A stretch of DNA of 7,286 nucleotides from JAZNOL01 sp045580815 (GTDB lineage Bacteria; Bacillota; Clostridia; RUG12999), in NCBI GenBank assembly GCA_045580815.1, contig JAZNOL010000028.1, forward strand, positions 1 to 7,286, in the 5' to 3' direction. The notes beneath the pieces are model-generated. The model worked only from the letters and a program-made list of their open reading frames with translations, made no database searches and was not told the origin of the DNA. The translations under genes were made by a program, and so were the position numbers. Shown in pieces: positions 1-5,513 of this stretch (positions within the stretch are counted from its first letter, which is position 1; each line of letters begins with the position of its first letter).

Positions 1-440
1 TAATGCACGGTGAAATGGGCAAAATCACCGATGCTACACCTGACGGACGCAAAGCAGGAATCGCCCTTTCGGAGCATCTGGGAGCATTCTGCGGAATGGA
101 TAAAAACGGTCCTGTTTCTGTGATGCGGTCTATTGCAAAAATTGACCAGCGCAAGGGTATTGGCGGCATTGCAACAAACTATCGGTTTGCAAAAAACTTT
201 ATTTCTACCGAAAAGGGCAAAAAGGCCGTGGCTGATTTTGTGCGTGCGTTTATGGCAAACGGATGTTTTGAAATTCAGTTTAATGTACTTGACAAAAACG
301 ACCTGCTTGCGGCAAAAGAGAATCCTGAAAAGTATCAGACTCTTCTTGTGCGTGTTGCAGGCTACAGCGATTATTTTGTAAATCTTTCGGAAACTATACA
401 GAACGAAATTATAAACCGCACGGAAAACAGAGATGTTTAA
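1..440 (+). CDS. Glycyl-radical enzyme (pyruvate formate-lyase-like), C-terminal part
   Basis: This is the 3' end of a gene that enters from the left edge; the frame is open to base 1, so the ATG at base 3 is probably an internal Met. The 145 visible residues carry two hallmarks of the family: the TPDGR segment (visible residues 12-16) and the C-terminal glycyl-radical loop RVAGYSDYF (117-125). The radical-bearing glycine is Gly120, codon 360-362, followed by the typical tail QNEIINRTE. The catalytic Cys-containing loop lies upstream, outside the window. Such enzymes are oxygen-sensitive, cytosolic, and need a radical-SAM activase, which is not seen here. The GYSDYF wording and NPEKYQTLLVRVAGYS resemble the PflD, glycerol dehydratase and choline lyase side of the superfamily more than classical PflB, whose loop reads RVSGYAVRF. 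The substrate cannot be told from this fragment. The stop codon directly abuts the terminator. Confidence 0.9.
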   Translation, partial: MHGEMGKITDATPDGRKAGIALSEHLGAFCGMDKNGPVSVMRSIAKIDQRKGIGGIATNYRFAKNFISTEKGKKAVADFVRAFMANGCFEIQFNVLDKNDLLAAKENPEKYQTLLVRVAGYSDYFVNLSETIQNEIINRTENRDV

Positions 441-478
441 AATAAAAAGCTGTGACAAAATTGTCACAGCTTTTTATT
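441..478. terminator. Bidirectional intrinsic terminator between convergent genes
   Basis: The sequence is a perfect inverted repeat: 18 bases (441-458) are the exact reverse complement of 461-478, with two A residues between them. The GC-containing core is GCTGTGAC paired with GTCACAGC. Outside it, an A-rich tract on the left and TTTTTATT on the right give a U-tract on either transcript. In practice the AT-rich centre (ACAA/TTGT) would probably open into a larger loop. It begins one base after the stop of the glycyl-radical enzyme gene and lies 19 bases beyond the ilvN stop, so it can end both converging transcripts. Confidence 0.92.
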
Positions 479-497
479 GTTTTATTAGTTTTTACCG

Positions 498-995
498 TTA
501 TATTTCAAGAATTGTTTTGCTTCCTCTTTCAAGAGAAACCACACCGGTGCGGCATATTTCAAGAATTTCAAATTCTTTCATAAGTGCGATAAACGCATCA
601 ATACGTTTGCTGTCACCGGTAATACGCATAATGGTGGAATCCAGCGTATAGTCAACAGTTTCTGCCTTAAACGCCTCTGCCGCCGTTTTTATATCGTCAC
701 GGGTTTTGGGGTCGTTTTTAACCTTTATCAGCATAAGCTCGCAGTTGACGGAATCATCGCTGTCAAGCTCCTTGACCTTGCACACATCGTTGAGCTTATA
801 AAGTTGGCTTTTTATCTGGTGATGAATGCGCTGCTCGCCCTCATAGGTTACGGTTATACGGGAATATTTGTCCGATTCCGTTTCACTAACCGTAAGAGAA
901 TTAATGTTGAACTGGCGGCGGCGGAACATGCTTGTGACTCTGTTAAGCACACCGGATTCATTTTTAACCAGAACAGCTATGGTATATTTAGGCAT
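498..995 (-). CDS. ilvN: Acetolactate synthase small (regulatory) subunit
   Basis: This is the regulatory subunit that activates the IlvB catalytic subunit and confers feedback inhibition. It has 165 residues, close to the 163 of E. coli IlvH. An N-terminal ACT domain spans about residues 3-78 and a C-terminal small-subunit domain about 85-160. Asn12, Gly15 and Asn30 (in NESGVLNRV and FNINSLTV) align with Asn11, Gly14 and Asn29 of E. coli IlvH, residues linked to valine binding, so valine sensitivity is inferred. The frame also opens at a GTG (1002-1004), but AGGTGG at 1005-1010 would touch that codon, while it sits 9 nt from the ATG at 993-995. The ATG start overlaps the end of ilvB by 8 nt. 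As the last gene of the operon it is followed by the shared terminator. The symbol ilvH would serve equally well. Confidence 0.95.
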   Translation of the reverse strand: MPKYTIAVLVKNESGVLNRVTSMFRRRQFNINSLTVSETESDKYSRITVTYEGEQRIHHQIKSQLYKLNDVCKVKELDSDDSVNCELMLIKVKNDPKTRDDIKTAAEAFKAETVDYTLDSTIMRITGDSKRIDAFIALMKEFEILEICRTGVVSLERGSKTILEI

Positions 996-2658
996 CAATA
1001 TCACCCACCTTTGTGATTATGTCATCAACCGAGCCTCCGGGGGGAAGCATTGGCAGAACAAATTCATCTTTATCTATTGCACAGTCAATTACAAAAGGAC
1101 CGTCATAGGAGAAGGCTTTGTCAAGAGCAGCATCAAATGCTTCAAGACTGTCGGCTTTTGCACCGTCTGCACCGAAGGCTTTTGCAAGTGCAATAAAATC
1201 GGTTTGGCGGTCAAGCACCGTCTGTGAATAATGCTTTTCATAAAACAAGGTCTGCCACTGACGAACCATGCCTAAAACACCGTTATTGAAAATAACAATA
1301 ACCATAGGTGTTTTGGTGGAAACTGCTGTTGCAAGCTCGTTTAAGCTCATGCCGAAGCTGCCGTCGCCCGTAATAAGCACCGGGCGGCATCCTGTGCCGA
1401 CATAAGCACCGATTGCTGCACCAAGACCGAAGCCCATTGTTCCAAGACCGCCGCTTGATACAAATCTTCTTGTTTTTGAAAACTTTGCATACTGCGCTAT
1501 CCACATCTGATGCTGACCTACGTCTGTTACTATGGGAGTGTCGTCTTTAGTACGGCTGTTTATTTTTAAAATAATATTTTTTGGTGTCATTCCGGGGCGT
1601 GTATCAAGAGTTTCCATTTCGGCAATTTTATATTTTTCAAGCTTGCCTCTCCACTCCGGACGAGTTTGTTTTTCAAGTTTTGCAATTATTTTTTCAAGTG
1701 TCAGTTTAATATCGCCTTTAAGCCGGCAGGTCGGTGTTACTGTTTTGTCAAATTCTGCACGGTCAACATCAACGTGTATTATTTTTGTGCCGTAAGCAAA
1801 TTTTTCTTTGTTGCCGGTTACACGGTCGTTAAACCGTGTTCCAAGAGCGATTATACAATCAGCTCTGTCCATTGCAACAGAGGCGGCAAGATGCCCGTGC
1901 ATACCCTGCATCCCTAAAAATCCGGGATGATTTGAGGGGATTGCCGAAAGACCCATAAACGAACAGCCGATAGGTGCATCAATCAAAGCCGCAAGGGTTT
2001 TTATTTCTTCTTCTGCACCCGAAGCTATTGCACCGCCGCCGAAATATATATACGGTCTTTTGGATTCTTTTATAAACGTAACAGCAGTATCAACATCTTT
2101 GCAAACCAGTTTTTCGTATTCTTCCACAGGTGGCTGAGGTGTATATTCACACTCTGCCATCTGAATATCCTTGGGCACGTCCACAAGAACAGGACCGGGT
2201 CTGCCGGATTTTGCAATACGGAACGCCTCGCGGATTGTATCTGCCAGCTCTTCAACAGAGCTTACGATATAGTTGTGCTTTGTAATCGGGATGGTTATAC
2301 CGGTGATGTCAATTTCCTGAAAGCTGTCTGTGCCAAGTAAATGACTTGCCACGTTGCCGCAGATTGCCACCAGAGGAACAGAATCAAGATGTGCCGTTGC
2401 AATACCTGTAACAAGGTTTGTTGCACCGGGACCGGAGGTGGAAATGACAACGCCCACCTTGCCGGTTGTTCTTGCATAGCCGTCTGCCGCATGAACAGCA
2501 CCCTGTTCGTGTGCAGTTAAAACATGGTTTATTTCGTCCTGATATTTATAAAGAGAATCGTAAACATCAATAATCTGTGCACCCGGATACCCGAAAACGG
2601 TTTCCGTCTGCTGTTCTATCAAGGTTTTTACGATTATATCCGCACCTGACAATATCAT
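988..2658 (-). CDS. ilvB: Acetolactate synthase large (catalytic) subunit
   Basis: A thiamine diphosphate, Mg2+ and FAD enzyme that joins two pyruvates to acetolactate, or pyruvate and 2-ketobutyrate to acetohydroxybutyrate. It has 556 residues, normal for the family. The N-terminal pyrimidine-binding domain (about 1-165) carries GYPGAQIIDVYD and the catalytic glutamate Glu51 in AHEQGAVHAADGYAR. The FAD-associated segment GTDSFQE is at 109-115, and the central domain covers about 190-325. The C-terminal diphosphate-binding domain (about 375-535) has GDGS at 431-434 through Asn458-Asn459, the usual GDG-to-NN motif. LGMVRQW (462-468) carries the Trp at the site known for herbicide contacts in plants. 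FAD binding and a biosynthetic operon point to the anabolic enzyme, not the FAD-free catabolic AlsS. The ATG lies 5 nt after the leuB stop and 9 nt after AAGGAG. Confidence 0.97.
   Translation of the reverse strand: MILSGADIIVKTLIEQQTETVFGYPGAQIIDVYDSLYKYQDEINHVLTAHEQGAVHAADGYARTTGKVGVVISTSGPGATNLVTGIATAHLDSVPLVAICGNVASHLLGTDSFQEIDITGITIPITKHNYIVSSVEELADTIREAFRIAKSGRPGPVLVDVPKDIQMAECEYTPQPPVEEYEKLVCKDVDTAVTFIKESKRPYIYFGGGAIASGAEEEIKTLAALIDAPIGCSFMGLSAIPSNHPGFLGMQGMHGHLAASVAMDRADCIIALGTRFNDRVTGNKEKFAYGTKIIHVDVDRAEFDKTVTPTCRLKGDIKLTLEKIIAKLEKQTRPEWRGKLEKYKIAEMETLDTRPGMTPKNIILKINSRTKDDTPIVTDVGQHQMWIAQYAKFSKTRRFVSSGGLGTMGFGLGAAIGAYVGTGCRPVLITGDGSFGMSLNELATAVSTKTPMVIVIFNNGVLGMVRQWQTLFYEKHYSQTVLDRQTDFIALAKAFGADGAKADSLEAFDAALDKAFSYDGPFVIDCAIDKDEFVLPMLPPGGSVDDIITKVGDIDA
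1005..1012 (-). promoter_or_regulatory. Ribosome binding site for ilvN, inside ilvB
   Basis: AAAGGTGG on the minus strand, with AGGTGG 9 nt before the ATG at 993-995. It lies within the last codons of ilvB and decides the ilvN start: the in-frame GTG at 1002-1004 is too close to it to be used. Confidence 0.75.
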
Positions 2659-2663
2659 TTCAA

Positions 2664-3740
2664 TTATCTCCTTATGTTATCTGTAATAAGTTGTCCCATT
2701 TCACGGCAACCGACTTTTTTGCAGCTTTCGGACATTATGTCCGCTGTTCTGTAGCCTGCTTCAAGAACATCATAAACCGCTTTTTCGATTGCATTTGATT
2801 CTTCTTCCATTCCAAAACTGTATTTAAGCATCATCGCCGCCGAAAGAACCGTTCCCACCGGATTTGCCGTGTCTGTGCCGGCAATGTCGGGTGCAGAGCC
2901 GTGAATAGGCTCGTACAGCCCGCAGGACGTACTTCCCAGACTTGATGATGGTATCATTCCGATTGAGCCTGTTATCATACGGGGTTGATCAGAAAGAATA
3001 TCTCCAAACATATTTTCTGTAACAATAACATCAAACTGCGACGGATTTTTTACAATCTGCATTGCACAGTTGTCAACAAGCATATCCGAAAGTTCAACAT
3101 CAGGATATTCCTCTGCCAGACGGTGCATAACAGATTTCCACAGCCTGCTTGTGTCCAGCACATTGCTTTTTTCAACGCTACACAGCTTTTTACGGCGTTT
3201 TTGTGCTGTTTCAAAGCCTATTCTGCCGATGCGTTCTATTTCGCTTTCTCTGTACTGCAAAATATCGGTCGAAATTTTTTCGCCGCCATTTTCTTCGGTT
3301 TTGTGTTCACCGAAATAAACACCGCCGATAAGCTCGCGGACAATAATAAAATCTATGCCTTTTTCAATAATTGACGGTTTAAGAGGTGATGCATCGGAAA
3401 GCTGAGGCCAGATTTTTGCCGGTCGGTTGTTGCTGAAAACACCCATTTTGGCACGAAGCCTGAGCAGTCCTTTTTCGGGACGCAAGTGTCCGGGAACGCT
3501 GTTCCATTTATCACCGCCGACTGCACCAAGCAGAACGCTGTCGGATTCAAGGCATTTTTCAAGGCTTGTATCAGGAAGCGGCTCACCCCATTTATCAATG
3601 GCACAACCGCCCATATCAACCTCGGTATATTTAAATTCGTGGCCGAAAAGCTCTGCCACCTTGTCAAGCACTTTGACTGCCTGCTGTGTAATCTCCGGTC
3701 CGATACCGTCACCGGGAATTACTGCTATATTTTTTTTCAT
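2664..3740 (-). CDS. leuB: 3-isopropylmalate dehydrogenase
   Basis: Catalyses NAD+-dependent oxidation and decarboxylation of 3-isopropylmalate to 2-ketoisocaproate, in the cytosol as a dimer. It has 358 residues, within the usual 350-370. Visible features in order are IPGDGIGPEI (8-17), substrate arginines around 94-106 (LRLRAKMGVFSNNRP) and Arg135, catalytic Tyr142 in GGVYFGE, catalytic Lys191 in EKSNVL, and the metal-binding aspartates Asp223, Asp247 and Asp251 in NMFGDILSD. The adenosine-binding segment GLYEPIHGSAPDIAG is at 274-288. The triplet after Asp251 reads Gln-Pro-Arg, where many homologues have Glu-Ala-Ser; the metal ligands themselves are kept. The start is 10 nt after the leuD stop, with AAGGA 6 nt upstream. 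The final codons AGG AGA double as part of the ilvB ribosome binding site. Confidence 0.97.
   Translation of the reverse strand: MKKNIAVIPGDGIGPEITQQAVKVLDKVAELFGHEFKYTEVDMGGCAIDKWGEPLPDTSLEKCLESDSVLLGAVGGDKWNSVPGHLRPEKGLLRLRAKMGVFSNNRPAKIWPQLSDASPLKPSIIEKGIDFIIVRELIGGVYFGEHKTEENGGEKISTDILQYRESEIERIGRIGFETAQKRRKKLCSVEKSNVLDTSRLWKSVMHRLAEEYPDVELSDMLVDNCAMQIVKNPSQFDVIVTENMFGDILSDQPRMITGSIGMIPSSSLGSTSCGLYEPIHGSAPDIAGTDTANPVGTVLSAAMMLKYSFGMEEESNAIEKAVYDVLEAGYRTADIMSESCKKVGCREMGQLITDNIRR
2668..2673 (-). promoter_or_regulatory. Ribosome binding site for ilvB, inside leuB
   Basis: AAGGAG on the minus strand, 9 nt before the ilvB ATG. It is formed by the final sense codons of leuB (ATA AGG AGA), so ribosomes finishing leuB pass directly over it. 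Confidence 0.85.
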
Positions 3741-3744
3741 TTTA

Positions 3745-3751
3745 CTTCCTT
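3745..3751 (-). promoter_or_regulatory. Ribosome binding site for leuB
   Basis: AAGGAAG on the minus strand, with AAGGA 6 nt before the leuB ATG. Its first base is the last base of the leuD TGA stop. Confidence 0.8.
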
Positions 3752-4233
3752 CAATCTTTTAAAGATTTCAAAAGACCGCCGCTTCTGATTATGTTCTGTA
3801 TAAATTCCGGAAACGGCTGTGCCTGATATGATTTTCCTGTTGTAATATCTGTAATAACGCCCGTACCAAAATTAACCGAAACCTCGTCACCGGCGTTTAT
3901 TTCATCTGCCGCCTGCTCACATTCTAAAATAGGCAGACCGATATTTATAGCATTACGGTAAAAAATGCGTGCAAAGCTTTTGGCAATAACGCAACCGGTT
4001 TTGCAGGTTTTTATAACAAGAGGTGCATGCTCACGTGAAGACCCGCAACCGAAATTCCATCCGGCAACCATAACATCACCGGGCGAAACTTTTTTCACAA
4101 ACTCTGTGTCAATATCCTCCATACAATGTTTTGCCAGCTCGTTTGCATCAGCGGTATTTAAGTATCTTGCAGGGATAATTACGTCCGTATCAACATTGTC
4201 GGGATATTTAAAAACTTTTCCTTTTGTTTCCAT
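3751..4233 (-). CDS. leuD: 3-isopropylmalate dehydratase small subunit
   Basis: This is the swivel-domain subunit that pairs with LeuC to form isopropylmalate isomerase (2-isopropylmalate to 3-isopropylmalate). At 160 residues it is the short form common in Clostridia and archaea, shorter than the roughly 200-residue enterobacterial LeuD. Visible features are DNVDTDVIIPARYL (12-25), with the substrate-recognition loop RYLNT at 23-27, and the conserved NFGCGSSREHAP (60-71), whose Ser and Arg contribute to the active site. The open frame extends 15 codons further upstream, but that stretch lies inside leuC. The ATG at 4231-4233 has AAGGGAG 9 nt before it, and the protein from there begins like typical homologues (METKGKVFKYPDN). 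Only one base separates it from the leuC stop, which suits the 1:1 subunit ratio of the complex. Confidence 0.96.
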   Translation of the reverse strand: METKGKVFKYPDNVDTDVIIPARYLNTADANELAKHCMEDIDTEFVKKVSPGDVMVAGWNFGCGSSREHAPLVIKTCKTGCVIAKSFARIFYRNAINIGLPILECEQAADEINAGDEVSVNFGTGVITDITTGKSYQAQPFPEFIQNIIRSGGLLKSLKD

Positions 4234-4234
4234 G

Positions 4235-5497
4235 TCAGTTATCTCCCTTCGGTGCTGTAATATATCCGGTAAGCGCACTTGAAGCTGCCGTCAGCGGACT
4301 TGCAAGATAAACCTCGCTGTCAACGTGACCCATACGTCCCACAAAGTTGCGGTTTGTTGTGGCTACGCATTTTTCGCCCTCGGCAAGTATGCCCATATAT
4401 CCTCCAAGGCACGGTCCGCAGGTTGGGGTTGAAACAACTGCACCGGCATCAATAAACGCCGTCACATAGCCTTTTTCAACACATTCACGGTAAATATCCA
4501 TTGTTGCCGGAATAATAATACAACGCACACCGTCAGCAATCTTTTTGCCGTTTAAAACCTTGTATGCCGCCGTCATATCCTCCATGCGTCCGTTTGTGCA
4601 ACTTCCGATAACAACCTGGTCAATTTTTATGCCGGAAAGCTCTGCCGCCGGTTTTGTATTTTCAGGCAGATGAGGACAGCTTACTGTGGGAACAATATCC
4701 GAAAGATTAATTTCTATAACTTCATCATATTGTGCATCAGCATCAGCTTCGTAAATCACGGGAGTTCTTTCGCATCTGCCGCTTATATATTCCTCTGTTA
4801 TTTCGTCAACAGGGAAAATGCCGTTTTTCGCACCGGCTTCAACTGCCATATTGCATATGCAAAGGCGGTCGTCCATGGAAAGGCTTTTTATGCCGTCGCC
4901 AAAAAATTCCATACTGCGGTAAAGAGCACCGTCAACACCAATTTTGCCGATTATTGTAAGGATTACGTCCTTGCCGCTGCAATCATCACACAGTTTGCCT
5001 GTAAGATTAAACTTTATTGCCGATGGAACCTTGAACCAGGCAGTTCCCGTTGCCATTCCTGCTGCCATATCGGTGCTTCCCACGCCGGTGGAAAATGCAC
5101 CAAGTGCACCGTAAGTGCAGGTGTGGCTGTCTGCACCAATGATGCAGTCGCCGGCTGTTACAACGCCTTGTTCCGGCAAAAGAGCATGTTCAATGCCCAT
5201 TTTGCCTACATCGTAAAAATGGCTTATGCAGTGCCGGCATGAAAACTCACGGCATTGCTTTGACTGCTGTGCTGCTTTAATATCCTTGTTTGGCACAAAA
5301 TGGTCAAGCACAACCGCAATTTTATCTTTATCAAAAACCTTGTTAAATCCTGCTTTTTCAAACTCGTTTATTGCCACAGGGGTGGTAATGTCGTTACCCA
5401 GAACAATATCAAGCTTTGCACTGATTAGCTGTCCTGCTTCAACCGTGTCAAGCCCTGCATGAGCCGCCAGAATTTTCTGTGTCATTGTCATTCCCAT
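4235..5497 (-). CDS. leuC: 3-isopropylmalate dehydratase large subunit
   Basis: This is the [4Fe-4S] catalytic subunit of isopropylmalate isomerase, aconitase superfamily. It has 420 residues, the normal length for the short form. The three cluster cysteines are clear: Cys300 in GSCTNGR, and Cys360 and Cys363 in TCGPCLGG. The aconitase-type signature GADSHTCTYGALGAFSTGVGS occupies 121-141. The start MGMTMTQKIL is usual for the family, and GGAG lies 9 nt upstream; the Met codons at positions 3 and 5 are too far from that site. The gene begins 16 nt after leuA and ends 1 nt before leuD. The protein has about 17 cysteines, including extra close pairs at 87/90, 170/173 and 213/215 outside the known cluster. 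An exposed [4Fe-4S] cluster is compatible with an anaerobic host. Confidence 0.97.
   Translation of the reverse strand: MGMTMTQKILAAHAGLDTVEAGQLISAKLDIVLGNDITTPVAINEFEKAGFNKVFDKDKIAVVLDHFVPNKDIKAAQQSKQCREFSCRHCISHFYDVGKMGIEHALLPEQGVVTAGDCIIGADSHTCTYGALGAFSTGVGSTDMAAGMATGTAWFKVPSAIKFNLTGKLCDDCSGKDVILTIIGKIGVDGALYRSMEFFGDGIKSLSMDDRLCICNMAVEAGAKNGIFPVDEITEEYISGRCERTPVIYEADADAQYDEVIEINLSDIVPTVSCPHLPENTKPAAELSGIKIDQVVIGSCTNGRMEDMTAAYKVLNGKKIADGVRCIIIPATMDIYRECVEKGYVTAFIDAGAVVSTPTCGPCLGGYMGILAEGEKCVATTNRNFVGRMGHVDSEVYLASPLTAASSALTGYITAPKGDN
4243..4249 (-). promoter_or_regulatory. Ribosome binding site for leuD, inside leuC
   Basis: AAGGGAG on the minus strand, 9 nt before the ATG at 4231-4233 and formed by the leuC codons AAG GGA GAT. 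It decides in favour of the short leuD start over the 15-codon upstream extension. Confidence 0.85.
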
Positions 5498-5513
5498 AAT
5501 TTAATGCTCCATT

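Noticed and set aside
868..1227. Plus-strand open frame across the ilvB/ilvN junction
   Set aside because: It overlaps two well-supported minus-strand genes and has no recognisable protein features.
2979..2987. Frameshift or damage in leuB around the unusual Gln-Pro-Arg
   Set aside because: The frame and conserved blocks continue correctly on both sides (NMFGDILSD before, MITGSIGM after), so at most this is substitution, not an indel.
4234..4278. Longer leuD start (15 extra residues)
   Set aside because: The extension lies within leuC, has no ribosome binding site of its own that I can see, and homologues start at the METKGKVFKY position.
4670..5242. Plus-strand open frame (190 codons) opposite leuC
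   Set aside because: It is in the same complementary phase as leuC codons and is a codon-usage shadow. No family resemblance, and leuC is intact across it.
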